This document shows positions 34,875-45,684 of a DNA stretch of 64,000 bases, piece by piece (the first letter of the stretch is position 1; each line of letters begins with the position of its first letter). The position numbers and the translations under genes were made by a program. The notes beneath the pieces are model-generated. The model did not search any database. It was not told the DNA's origin and was given only the letters and a program-made list of their open reading frames with translations. This DNA is from Platycnemis pennipes (taxonomy: Eukaryota > Arthropoda > Insecta > Odonata > Platycnemididae), in NCBI GenBank assembly GCA_933228895.1, contig OW121846.1:77698064-77762063 (forward strand), read 5' to 3'.

Positions 34875-34960
34875 TCAATATCCTTATTTTTACTGCTACC
34901 GGTGTAAAAATTATTTTCAAGAAAAACGACATCCCTTAATTCAATAATCCTCTTAGGATA

Positions 34961-35961
34961 CTAAGGATCCCTGAACTTATATCCCTTAGAATTGTCACAA
35001 TAACCAACAAATATGTGTTGTTTACCCTTTGAATCCCATTTTTGTCTCTTATGTTTAGGAACATGAACATATGCAAGACACCCAAACACTTTAAGGTGAC
35101 TTAAACTTGGTCGCTCACCTGACCACCTCTCTTCTGGTGTCATACCTTGCACTGATCAATGAGGAGACATATTCTTGAGGTATACAGCTGTTCTTGTTGC
35201 ATCTTCCCAATAACCAGTAGGCAAACCTGCTCCCAGCAGCATGCTTCTAGCCTTTTCTACTACTGACCGATTTGTCCACTCAGCAACACCATTTTGCTGA
35301 GGTGTGTGGAATCGTGGTCTGATGCCTAATTCCATGGGAAGTTAGGTGATTCTGGAACTCCTTATTTTCATATTCTGTTCCATTATGTATCTGTTCTGAG
35401 AACCTTCAATTTCAGCCCTGTTTCATTCTCAATGAGTGCCCGAAACTCAAGAAACTTTGATTTTACCTCTACTTTTGATTTCAAGAAGTATACAAAGGTT
35501 TTTCTGGAGAAATCATCAACAAAAATGAGTATATACTTTATATCATCTAAAGAATTAACACTAAATGGACCACAAAGATCGTAATGAACCAACTGCAATC
35601 TTTCAGTTGCTCTCTTTGTCTTAATTATTTGGAAAGATTCTCTGCATTGTTTCCCTTGTATACGTGCAACACATATCTGTTCACTGTTACCTGAATAGCT
35701 CACTCCATCAACCATACCCTTTCTTTAAAGGTTCATACCAAAACGACATAAATGACCCAGTCTCTGATGCTGCAAATCTGGTAAGTTCATTGTTGGGTCT
35801 GTTGCAGCTACATTTGCTTGCTCGAAGTTGCCAACATTCAGTCCATACACACCCCCACAGTCAGATGCTATCAATAGAACTTCACCATCAGTAGTACAAT
35901 CTGATTCTCTATAAAGCAGGCAACCTTTGGAAGAAAATACGACAAGAAAACCCTTCTCCAC
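34961..35961 (-). pseudogene. Copia pre-integrase and integrase, broken
   Basis: 35961-35725 encodes the pre-integrase zinc region (LPDLQHQRLGHLCRFGM). 35715-35383 encodes the catalytic core start (VHYDLCGPFSVNS, YILIFVDDFSRKTFVYFLKS, LRTD), giving the first two acidic residues. A frameshifted stretch to 35152 contains a PQQNGVAEW-like segment with the third. 35152-34961 holds the C-terminal LSHLKVFGCLAYVHVPKHKR. At least two frame breaks and one stop are present. Confidence 0.85.
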
Positions 35962-36018
35962 TGCCTTATTAACGGAAATGAAATTGGCATTAAAGTTAGG
36001 AGTTCATAAACTACATTC

Positions 36019-36611
36019 TTAACCCTTAAGTAGGCACCTTACCTAGGCTCACCTTAGTGACATAAGTAGGCACGTGGGGTCTTTTAATACCCCATGTGGA
36101 ATTGTTTATAACTTTGCCAAATTTGTTTATTTTACATTGTTATTTTTTACACTAGATATTCAAAGCATGATAATTCAACATACCTACCTTTAATTTTTCC
36201 TATTAGTTGAACTATGAGTTTTCAAAGCCTTGAAAGTGATTTATGAGATAAAATATTTCGTTTCTAAATCCTTGGGGTCTTAAAAGACCCCACGCGCCTA
36301 CTTAACCCATTCTGGTAAAGCGCCGGCGATTTGCCGGTCTACCTTATTTTGACTTCAGGTAAAGAGCCGGTGATTCGCCGGTCACGTGATGGAATTCAAT
36401 GTTCTAATGCTATTCTTTTTTCCCGATTTTATGTACCACAAGTCTTTTTTTTATTCGGTGAAAATAAATTGTTAAATATTTAATTAGTAAATAATTTTAA
36501 TTTCCAAAAAAAAATTTTTTTTTAATTCCGTGAAATTTTTCAGAAAATTAAATAGAGTTCAAAGGGCAGAAAATCCATGGAAAATGAAGAGGCGAATGGG
36601 TTAAGGGTTAA
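36019..36611. mobile_element. Complex of two TTAA-flanked piggyBac-like elements
   Basis: TTAA sites lie at 36019, 36026, 36302, 36601 and 36608. The left unit runs GTAGGCACC to GCGCCTAC between TTAA 36026 and 36302, with internal TGGGGTCTTTTAATA / TTAAAAGACCCCA inverted repeats. The right unit runs CCCATTCTGG to GCGAATGGG between TTAA 36302 and 36601. The outermost ends read TTAACCCTTAA and TTAAGGGTTAA. TTAA duplication and CCC-starting ends are piggyBac hallmarks. A repeated GTAAAGMGCCGGYGATTYGC motif occurs twice near 36316-36385. It lies between copia gag and integrase. Confidence 0.65.
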
Positions 36612-36726
36612 TAGTAGAAATATGTTGATTACCGTGAACATTAACATGTCCTATACCTTCACTGCATAACTTTACACTATTGGCTATAGTTACTTTCATG
36701 TCATCATTAAAGTTTTCCAGCCAGTC

Positions 36727-37453
36727 CTATCGGGAAGTCATGTGGTAGCCTAGTATTTGGATTGTAGCTTGCACCCGCACCACTTTGAAGACAACAGTTC
36801 TGCCTGGCGGAAATTCAGGACGCTTGCACCCTGGTTTGTTGCACTCGTAGCAGACGACACTCTTCTTCTTTCCTCTGTTCCTCGTGCCACCTTGTGTTTT
36901 CTGCTGCCTCTCTGCTTTGGTCATGAACGCTGTCTCCACTGAAGATCCAGGCTCCTTTGACATTTGCGGAGTAAGGCCACTCAGCATGATAGTCCCAATG
37001 GATTCATCATCAATGTCCTTTCCAATATCTGACAATTTTTGGGCAGTAGACATTACCTCAGCGATGAACATTTCCATTGAACTAAAGTCTGCGAGCTTAA
37101 GGTTGTACAGATTCCATTGTAAACTTAGTCACCTCCCAAGTCCGTCATCTTCATATGCCTTCGAAGGTGCATTCCACGCGTCCTTGGCTGTCTCACAAGT
37201 CTGAACATGAGTTATTGCTGCATCATCTGATGTAAGACAAATTTTCGCCAGCGCACGCATGTCCTTATTACTTCTGACAGCTACCGATGTCTTATCATCA
37301 TCGGGATACCCAGCAATTGTTTGCCACAAATCTTCGTGCATCAGGTACATTTTATTTTAAATATCTGTGTACTATATCTGTCCCAACTGGAAAGAATTTT
37401 AATGGATGGCAACAAAGCACCATAGTTTGATGCGGCTTGAACGTCCGGCATCG
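36727..37453 (-). pseudogene. Copia gag, broken
   Basis: The start codon region (MPDVQAASNYGALLP, plus about 37453) leads by a frameshift into MYLMHEDLWQTIAGYPDD (37350-37129), then 37077-36727. The last holds a degenerate zinc knuckle CYECNKPGCKRP, in which the usual His is absent. The domain order fits copia gag with a UBN2-like capsid part and a C-terminal knuckle. Confidence 0.8.
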
Positions 37454-37559
37454 TGACTTGTTTGACTACGAGGTTTGCGAAATAAAATTAGTATTACGCG
37501 ACGTACTTATTACGATTGGAGCCAAAAATTTCCGGCGAAATGGGTGTGTAATGGCGATC

Positions 37560-37573
37560 CTGGACCCATAACC
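37560..37573 (-). promoter_or_regulatory. Primer-binding site for a half initiator tRNA-Met
   Basis: The minus strand reads GGTTATGGGTCCAG, matching the anticodon-arm complement (GGTTATGGGCCCAG) used by copia-type elements that prime from a cleaved initiator tRNA-Met, with one mismatch. It lies about 110 bp before the gag start, as expected. The LTR should start right next to it. Confidence 0.65.
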
Positions 37574-37575
37574 TG

Positions 37576-37690
37576 GTGTAAATGGTTTTTAATAACAAGG
37601 ATACATTCATGACATCAGTGTACCATCATGGAGCACTGCATTAGGTACACAGTTTAGTGCATAGAAGATGACTGGCACATGGTTCATGGG
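37576..37690 (-). repeat. Second copy of a copia RT segment, at the LTR position
   Basis: About 115 bp is collinear with 33775-33895 (shared TGCATTAGGTACACAGTTTA and AGAAGATGACTGGCACATG). It is in the same orientation and begins at TGTAAAT, directly beside the primer-binding site where an LTR would end. The copia fragment is therefore bounded on both sides by the same RT piece rather than by LTRs. Confidence 0.75.
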
Positions 37691-39419
37691 CACATGCATA
37701 GGACATCACTGGCATTGCATAGAACATAACTGGCACAAATTCTATCAAAAGCAGACAAAACAAATGAAGTACATAATTACAAACAAAAGAAAAGCAGACT
37801 GTTGAGATTATTATTTTCAACATATCTCTTGTGATTATTGCCTGTAGATGTAATGCTATTTAAAATTAAATGCAAAAAAATGTTTGCTTTCACTAGGATC
37901 CAGCTGTAAAGCTGCCTTGTCCCAGTCGATTTCACCTTATGGTTGCTGCCATGTCTTTACAATTTTCTCATGGTATTAGCCAGCTTCCATGAAAACAATA
38001 TTATAATAATTTTTATTTGTCCAATGGTCACCATGCCATAGGCTTGACGCATTCCTTTTTTGACCTAAAATGTTCTCTGGGGATTGATAATTAGAGATAT
38101 TGAATGGTTGACATTGCTACTGAATTCAGCAATTAAGGCTGTCGGATACCACGGTCAAAAACGCTTCCGCAGAGGTCTAAACCTCATGACTTGAAGACCC
38201 TGCTTTGCTACTTAAACCGTTTTTTTCTACGCAGACTTCGAGAGTAAGGATTGGTCTATTAAATAAATGTATTAATGTTTCAGTCATTGCGTTTCTCATA
38301 ATTCTGTTTACCTCAGAAAAACGCTAATTTTGGCGAAAATAGGCTGATTTCCATGACGTGTATGACGTTAAAGTCCGAACATAATGACTGATTATGACAC
38401 TCCTTTGAAACGGAATTCTTCGTCTCCACGTTGATCCTTGGTATTTTTGTGTACTGTTTATAACAACAACACAGTGACCGTAATCCTGAAGCAATGCAAC
38501 ACAATTTCCACTTGTCCTTCCCGTGCTCTCTCGGGGCGAGGAATTTCCCTTAGCTGGAGAGCGAGTCCCAGCACGCGCTAGGGAACGGGAGAGCGGTACG
38601 TGGAGGGGAGAGAGGAAGGGGGAGGGGATAGCGGTAGGGGCCGGCCCAGCTGACGCCGACACATCTGTACTCCAGTTTCAGGCGTGAGCTGCTTATCTGT
38701 GGATTGGTTCTTAGATATTTGTTTGTTCGACAACACGCTCGCAGTCGGGGACCGACTCAAAGTCGAAGCAGAACGTGGAAAGTTTTTCACGACACAAAAC
38801 TGTTTTGCACGCTTTGCCTACACAAATATGCTATACAATGAGTACTGCATATTATGAATATTTTATGATTTTTTTTATTTTAAAAAACTGATAATTTTGA
38901 AGGAAAGTGAGATTTTTTTCAAATGAAAAATATTTGGACTCCTAATGATTTTCACTAACTAAAATTTTCGACCAAGCCTTACGGTTGTGACTGTTTGTAT
39001 CGGAACCATTTCTGGGCCAAGGTAAGCTAAGTAAACAAGCCCTGTATACGGAAATCAGCATCCAAAGAATTCGTATTTTTTATTTTGAAATTTAAACGAA
39101 AACAATTCCACTACAAGAATTCTGCATTCGTGACGATATGAGAATTGAACTGGAATAGACTTGGTTTGAAAATGCCCTATTTTCAGTGTTTGGAAAAAAA
39201 ACAGCTTTAGATTCAATTTGTTTACTAATGCAAATCATTAGCAGTTTTAATTGCTTGTATTCCCTTTAATGCGCAATTACGTGCAAGGTTTCACTTTTAT
39301 GATACCGTAAATTCCCGAGATATAAAATGCCAAACAGATTTTTTTATGACTGCAAAATTATTTTTACACTGCGCGCTAAATGTTCTTTGCGAAAATATGT
39401 CATTAATATATTTTATTTC
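37691..39419. other. IPPK intron sequence; GC-rich stretch at about 38510-38790
   Basis: No gene recognised. 38510-38790 is GC- and CpG-rich with a G/A-rich run, unlike its AT-rich surroundings, and has open frames on the minus strand without recognisable domains. It may be a promoter or first exon of an antisense or nested transcript, but nothing proves it. Confidence 0.4.
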
Positions 39420-39423
39420 AAAT

Positions 39424-39590
39424 TACTTCTTTCATAAGAGAGCACAAAGGCACGTGATGACTAAGTTCCTTTTCTTTCCACGAAATATTATTTTATTTCA
39501 AATTACTTTTTTCTTACCTCTTTCATAAGAGAGCACAAAGGCACATGATGACTAAGATCCTTTTCTTTCCAGGAAATATTATCAGGGACG
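39424..39590 (+). repeat. Two-copy tandem duplication of about 100 bp
   Basis: The segment TCTTTCATAAGAGAGCACAA through CTTTTCTTTCCACGAAATA occurs at about 39429-39492 and again at about 39519-39581, with a few substitutions. An AT-rich microsatellite (TATATATATACATATTATTG) follows at 39590-39640. Confidence 0.8.
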
Positions 39591-39732
39591 CATATATATA
39601 TACATATTATTGTATTATTATTATTTATATTATATTGTTATTTGTAAACTGCAACTGCGGAATTAGAGTTTACTCAATTTTTTTAATACTGTATCTCTGA
39701 GTAGAATCAGTAGACCCAGTTTTTTATTCCCT

Positions 39733-40545
39733 TTGCTGTTCGAAATGAGAGAGGCTGAATGCCGAGCGAAGCGGAAGCTGAAAATGCCTCAGACAGCCCG
39801 AAAGAAGACCCGTGTGGAGGGTCCAGATGAGCATTATGGACTCGATGAGAATGAGACCAGGGAGATGGACGCACTAGCCGCTGAACCTTTCATAAAATCC
39901 ATAACTCTCAGTGCAGAAGATAGAAAAGCGCTGGAGGAGAAGACGAGAGATCAACGGCACTCCAAGATATGGATGGTGGAGAGGTTGAAGAGGCTGACTG
40001 CCTCCGCTTTCGGCCGTGTGCAAATTGCGGCCAGCAACACCTCGGCAGAAAACAGTCCGGGCCATTTTATGCCCTTCATCAGTAAAGAATAAGGCCATAG
40101 AATACGGACAGGCCATGGAAAAAATCGCCATTGAGGCGTATGAAAAAGATAGTGGGAATAAAGTCGTTCCCGCTGGACTTTTTATAGACGACAGCATTCC
40201 ATTTTTGGCTACTTCTCCTGATGGAATGCTACAAGATGGAAAAGGCCTCGTGGAGGTGAAATGTCCCTACTCCTGTAGGGATATCCCATCAATTGAGGGC
40301 ATCGCGAAAAAAAATAAAATACTGCGATATTCGGGAGGGAAATTTGTATTTGAAGAGAAAGTCTGATCATTTCTTCCAGGTTCAGGGGCAACTAAACATA
40401 GCCAAAAGGGATTATTGTACCTTTATAATTTGGACCCACATGGTTTCATGGTGGAAAAGATCCAGAGAGATCAGGATTTCTGTGAAAATCAAATGGTGGA
40501 GAAGTTAAAATTATTTTACTTGAACCACCTTCTACCGGAGATACT
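39733..40545 (+). pseudogene. YqaJ-type recombinase/exonuclease domain gene, frameshifted
   Basis: Three frames in order (39733-40092, 40016-40366, then about 40360-40545) make one YqaJ-like protein. LKRLTASAFGRV is followed by the EYGQAMEKIAIEAYEKDSG helix and VPAGLFIDDSIPFLATSPDG. Then come VEVKCPYSCRDI and FFQVQGQLNIAKRDYC, and lastly HGFMVEKIQRDQDFCENQMV. The SPD Asp and the EVK pair are the PD-(D/E)XK nuclease residues and are intact. Frame changes lie near 40070-40090, 40350 and 40410-40430. YqaJ genes occur in phages and are repeated in arthropod genomes, often in mobile contexts. No transposon ends were found here. Confidence 0.8.
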
Positions 40546-41802
40546 GAATTTAGAAAAAAAAATAATTTGAAAAAAATAACCAATTGCAGCATTTTTCAAT
40601 GATAATTATCATAGGTTATAACCTACTCAATGGAATACATCATTTTGACGGGCTGTATCCTTTCCGTTCCAATCATCTTACAGTAGTATGGATATTCATA
40701 ACAATATGATTTGTTGCTTATTAAATTTGAATGATACCATTGTTTTCTCTAAACAGAATCGCCCTGTACGGTATGAAAGTGCTATAGATAGTTATCATCT
40801 CAATTCTTTCATATTCTTACCGGGTAGACAGTAGAGTATTTTTTGTTTGAATCTGCTAGTAGAATGCTAGATTTCAAAAACTTCAAGACGAAGCAGAACA
40901 ATGCAAGTAAATGGTAATGTGTGCCGTTGTTAGGACATCAAATAAATAAGAATCTTCATGAGCGCCTAAATCACATGAGGTTGACTCACCTGTTTTAAAC
41001 GTTTTACGCCGCGTCGATCCATGCTCAGGACAGTACTTTGATATGTACCCTGCTAGCTTCTTCTTGACCTGAAGACGCCTGCAGGTGAAGTCCTGACATG
41101 AAACGACTTGGTGGAAAATTCATAAAGCAGTTGAGTCAACTACTCTCTAAGTCCAGCGGAAACCTCCATCGCAAACAAGGCTTCAGTTCATTAGATGAAT
41201 GACCTGAATTACTTTGGGATCCTGCCACCAGCATGAGCAGTCAGTCGACTACAGCCGTTATGCCTATCATAGCGACGATTAGGTACGACAATAGAATACG
41301 CATGTTGCTGCTTTCGAATTGTAGTCTAGCCCTCCGAAAACTCTATGGCCCCCACCGTCGAATTCCCATACCCTCCCTCGGTTTCCCCTTCCCCCACCCC
41401 GGGCTTCCCCTCTCTGGATCTCTCCCCTCCATCGCCTATCGCTCTGCTAGGCTCGCCTCTCCCACCGCCAGCCTTCACGTCGAGCGCTTGCCTGCGCTCA
41501 GCCTCGATGTATCCGGAGGCCTTAAGTTCCTTCAGGACAACAATTCCACCTGGTTGTATCTTGCTGGAACCTGTTAAACATTATATGTAGTAGCTTGTGA
41601 GCTGTATAGGCACATGGGATAAATCCTTGTTTTTGCTACTAAATTCTGTAAATAAATAACTTTTCATATGATAATGTTTACAATGAAACAGAACCAGTTA
41701 AGCATGAAAAACTGCACTAATAAAGTGATATTCGTGTGAATGTCCAAGGGAAGACTCCTGGAAATAAGTGTACTGGTAATGTTTCTGGAAATTATGACTA
41801 GT
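40546..41802. other. IPPK intron sequence; pyrimidine-rich stretch at 41340-41530
   Basis: No gene recognised. 41340-41530 is C/T-rich with several CpGs. The two overlapping Pro/Ser-rich frames there are composition-driven and unsupported. Confidence 0.4.
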
Positions 41803-41812
41803 AGTCTTACGG

Positions 41813-42047
41813 CTGGGGAGCGTGGTGGCCTAGGTGGGTAGAGCACATGGCTACTGATCGAAGGGTCCCGAGTTCAAATCCGGGTGAAGCCGAAAGGAAA
41901 AATCCTCGGAGTGCGAGGTGGCCCAGGAAAAGAAACTGGCCCCCTACCCTGAAAGTGTGAAATTCACACGCCTGTGGCTTAGTCCGGGGTGAGCTCTACC
42001 CTCGCCTATCAAAACCAACCTTTCGGTTGAATCTCTGAGTGTGAGTG
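41813..42047 (+). repeat. SINE1 with B box and probable target duplication
   Basis: tRNA-like head GGCCTAGGTGGGTAGAGCAC with B box GTTCAAATCC (41872-41881), then the shared body (GCGAGGTGGCCCAGGAAAAG, TGTGAAATTCACACG, CCTTTCGGTTGAATC). Flanks AGTCTTACGG (41803-41812) and AGTCTTAAGG (42048-42057) match at 9 of 10 positions. It lies in the IPPK intron, on the gene's sense strand. Confidence 0.85.
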
Positions 42048-42057
42048 AGTCTTAAGG

Positions 42058-42844
42058 CCAGCTTAATATTGACGTGGATCATATGAGATTGATGGTGATT
42101 TCCCATGAACTCCTTCATGAAAGAAAAACTTGTCCAAAAATACAGTGTATGTATTAGTTATGGATTGGATGCACGGTGAATGTTCTTGACATCAATTTTA
42201 TATTTTGTGTGGTGTGGCCTGACTCTCATCTGTTGGACTAGGCTTCTATTGAAAGTGCACTGTATTCATAAATCCTTTGTTCAGGGTGGTTAGAAACTTT
42301 AAGCCAAGCAGCATATACTCCTTTGGCTGAAATGAAGTGCGTTGAAGTTTCCTCCAATCATTGAATGCAAGTAGTGAGGAAGTTTGCTTTTGACTATGAT
42401 TTTGACATCTCTATTATCATTTTCTAGTGTGTTGAAGTGATGGGGAAGCATGGAAAGTAGAACAAAACTTTGTGGAACTTTACAAATCATGGTTTGTCTG
42501 TTACTTTTCATTCTGGAAATGCATCTGGTAGAAATCCTATTCCTTGAGCATATTGGGGCTCAGCCGATATTACCTTGTCATGCTGGTTCTTTTTTTGCCA
42601 GCCGAATGGAGTAGTTGAAGGTGTATAAGCACATTCCATTTCTAATGTCCAAAGAGTTGAGGAATTAGAGTGTGAATGTCTCTCTGCATCAGCCTGTTTT
42701 CCTTGCGTTCTTTCATTAGATCTCACTTAATTCTTCTTAATTTTAAGCAATGGCTGAGTCCGTTATAAGATTGGAATTTTTTTGTTGTGAAAAATGATTT
42801 TCAAGGCGATACTTGTGGTTTTAAGCAGCATATTTTTATTCCAG
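42058..42844. other. IPPK intron, no feature recognised
   Basis: AT-rich intron sequence leading to a pyrimidine tract and acceptor at 42844. Confidence 0.5.
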
Positions 42845-43052
42845 GAGCGCAGAGTACTCAGGCTCCGCAAAAGTAGTGGTGTTGGACTGTATTCTCCTGG
42901 AGAGTCTGCTACGTTTTCTCTTGAAGCAAATTTCTGCTCAAAAGTGATGATACCTCTTCTTGGTGCCTGCTATGTAAATCCTCCAAGTATTATTTCAATA
43001 GACAGCTTAGAAATTTTAGAACTAGAAACTCAACTGGCTCATCAACGTCCTG
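42845..43052 (+). CDS. IPPK: IPPK exon: second recognised exon
   Basis: It starts in phase 0 after TTTTTATTCCAG and encodes ERRVLRLRKSSG followed by about 57 residues. These include a segment (MIPLLGACYVNPPSI) that fits the family region just after the first kinase strands. It ends with one base of a split Val codon before the donor GTATGT. The exon is 208 bp (69 codons plus one base), and its donor phase matches the next exon. It is separated from the previous exon by a 9,975-bp intron holding copia, YqaJ and SINE insertions. No stop codon or frameshift is visible, so this looks like a functional host gene, unlike its surroundings. Confidence 0.85.
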
Positions 43053-43874
43053 GTATGTATGATGATCTGTAATTCTTTGTCATTGGAATAATTTTTCATT
43101 ACATTTGACTTATTTTGGTTTGAATATTTTACTGTTTAAATTGATATACACTAATTAACATTTTGTTGTTTCTAACTTGAATTATTCTGTCAAATCATGG
43201 TAAAGGTAATTATATTTTTGATGCTCTCTCTGTGTAGTACTAATGGGGATAAATAATAAAATAAGGATGTAAGTGAATAACTAGTAAGTCTGTAAATCTT
43301 TATTATCCACTAATTCCATATTATGCATCAGCAAGGTATCACACGATAATTCAAAGAAGATCAAGAATGGTTACATGAACAACAATACTCTTAACAATCC
43401 AACAGCATTCAGTTATACTAAAAGATATTCTTATACTTCATTGAGGAATTAAAAAAAAGTTATCCCCAGGGAAAAAAAATTATCTACGCCCCTGGAAATA
43501 ATTGCTGCTATCTGTATTGAACCTAATGATACATAGATGTTAAATTATTGGGATGCTTTTAGAAGTCTATGGCTCATTTGGCTACGTGGGGCATAGAAAT
43601 TAGCCATAGCTCAAAAGAGAGGAAAATATACCAGTGAATTGTGTTATATATGCTTCATGATAAGCGAATTCTGGAATCTGTAAAGATCTTAAGATTAAGT
43701 TTCAATGTGGATGATGGGCGGTGTTGTTTATAATAACAAGGATCCCTGTGATGGATTAACTGTTCTCCAAATTCATTTCTCTGTGCCTTGACTGTACTAG
43801 TAATTTTTTTCTCTCAGCAGGCTAACAATTTGTTTGAGTACAGCGTGATTTTAATTTTTTTTTATTTGTTCTAG
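43053..43874. other. IPPK short intron
   Basis: 822-bp intron, GTATGT to CTAG. No repeat or ORF with a signature was seen. Confidence 0.75.
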
Positions 43875-44080
43875 TCTCTCGCCTCCACAAAGTTATTCAG
43901 TCTTCAGATGCAGCTCTATATATGGATTACACACTACTGCCAATAGCTTTAAACAACGAATCTCCAAGATCTCAGCGATTTTCCACATATTGTGTGGAGA
44001 TAAAACCAAAGCAAGGCTGGGTGCCCAAAGCAGACCGTCAGCTTCATAAGTGTAGATATTGTTTACAACAGTACCTCAAA
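43875..44080 (+). CDS. IPPK: IPPK exon: EIKPK substrate-binding signature
   Basis: The acceptor is TTTGTTCTAG. The first two bases complete a Val codon, then SRLHKVIQSSDAALYMDYTL follows. The exon carries the strongest family signature, CVEIKPKQGWVP, and then HKCRYCLQQYLK. In characterised IPPKs the EIKPK segment lies at the inositol-phosphate site, and the Cys/His cluster after it fits the structural zinc site described for plant IPK1; both are family knowledge. The exon ends in phase 0 at the donor GTAAGT and is 206 bp long. A TTAA-flanked MITE starts only about 60 bp downstream of the donor. The 822-bp intron before it is the only short intron seen in this gene. Confidence 0.92.
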
Positions 44081-44140
44081 GTAAGTGAAGATATTACACA
44101 ATGTGTGAAACTTATTCTTCAACAATATCTCACACCTTAA

Positions 44141-44406
44141 CACGTTCAACCCGACGGACGCGAATGCGCATCCGAGGTGCGTTGCCAAGACACCGAAGGA
44201 CACGCATTCGCGTCTGTTAATGACCTCACTGAAGACCTCTCTGAAGGATGGGAACTTGCGTCTTTAATAAATTGTCGAGTTTTGTTATTCAAAAAATGTT
44301 TTAACTAATTTTATAATTACGTTTAATTGACTGGCCAAATTAGTGTGGCAGAAAAAGCTTTCTGTTTTTCATGATTGCACACTAGAAATTTTCCGGGTTG
44401 AATGTG
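44141..44406. mobile_element. piggyBac-like MITE, 266 bp, TTAA-flanked
   Basis: TTAA at 44137-44140 and 44407-44410. Ends CACGTTCAACCCG and, reversed, CACATTCAACCCG (12 of 13). The interior carries repeated ACGCGAATGCGC / CACGCATTCGCGTC CpG-rich motifs forming an inverted pair near 44158-44215. It is non-coding and starts about 60 bp after an IPPK splice donor. Confidence 0.85.
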
Positions 44407-44814
44407 TTAATATGGGGTCACTGCATGGCAACCATGTGCTTATGTTCAAGTTTTGAATTGACTGTGGTGATCATTGCCCCAAAGCTCCTGCCCAAATAGT
44501 TCTTGATCAGAAATATGGTGTTTGATTGTTATTTCTCCATGGCTCACAACTAGAGTGTTCTATTCATATTTTATGTCTGTGCATTTGTCATTGTTAATAA
44601 TTGAATAAAACTGTGTTTTCAGTATACTGGTAGTGATATAGTTTGTGGTACAAGGCTTGAGAAAGAGTAAAGTCTCAAACAGTACTGTTATTGATTCCAA
44701 AATTTTGTTTTCATATGATCTTTAAAGATCAACTGCTATTGTGGGTTAATTTTACCCCATTTATTCTTTTACCATGGATGTAATTTGTTGTTGCCTTCAT
44801 GAGAGTCACATTTT

Positions 44815-45130
44815 AAGACTGCATGGTAGTACAGTGAGTAGAGCATTGGGCTACTGACTGGAGTTTCCAGGTTCATATCTGGGAAAGGCCTTTGGATACG
44901 TCCAGCTAAACACAAGCGTTGTGATTTTTCTGAGTACCATCTCTTTCTGGGAAACTAATTGTGGCACAAGAAAGGGAATTGGCCCCTCAACCCTAATGTG
45001 GAATTGTGCATGGCATTAGGTACATGGTACTTGGTCTTCCTTCATAATCAGACTGACCTTCAGGTTGAGCGCTGTGTTGTCAGTTTGGATTGAAGTATCT
45101 CTTTCATCATGCATGAAGCACCTTATTAGT
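44815..45130 (+). repeat. SINE1, old and diverged copy
   Basis: tRNA-like head GCATGGTAGTACAGTGAGTA, GAGCATTGGGCTACTGACTG, a B-box-like CCAGGTTCATATCTGGG, and body traces (AGAAAGGGAATTGGCCCCTC, CTTCAGGTTGAGCGC). It is much more diverged than the other copies. Confidence 0.7.
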
Positions 45131-45684
45131 TCTCAAATGCTAAATCTGAAGTCTCAGTGCAGTGTGCTGCCCTTAGGAAAAATGGTTAATAGTTCCTGAA
45201 GGTGGTACGCTGGGTTGACAAACTTTTATCAATCAACTTGCATTACATCTGTTCAGCTTTTTAAGTGAATTGAATAGCTAAAAATTTATGGTTCTGTATG
45301 GTAATTTGGTAAATATGTTTTTGAGATTACATTGTGGTAAGTGGGAGAAGAGGGAAGGGATGAGGGCTTTGATGCTATTCCTTTAAGCATTATTAATTTC
45401 AATTTCATGATTTGGCAACATCTAATCAAGTGTACTCTCAAACAAAGTGCTGTCTCCTGAAAATTTAGAAAAAAAATAGTTTCCATAGTGAAAAAGCAGG
45501 TTTCATATCTGTCCACAAGAGACCCTGCAATCTACCCTAAGCGCTCTTGGAACAGTTATTTATATAGCAAAGGTTTTCTATGCAAGTTTGGGCAGATACA
45601 AGTTTTAAACTGTGGCTATACAATGTATTTCAGTTGCCTACTTCTATTCATTCCTCATTTGTTTCTTCTCTTCAGCTTATTTAA

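Larger units (their letters stand above)
33754..37575 (-). mobile_element. Copia-type LTR retrotransposon, decayed and without a recognisable LTR
   Basis: Minus-strand order is primer-binding site, gag, pre-integrase, integrase, reverse transcriptase. This is the copia order, with integrase before RT. Every ORF is broken, RNase H is missing and no LTR is seen. The element sits in the first long IPPK intron, antisense to the gene. It carries a TTAA-flanked complex (36019-36611) and a hammerhead insertion (34685-34874). Confidence 0.88.
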
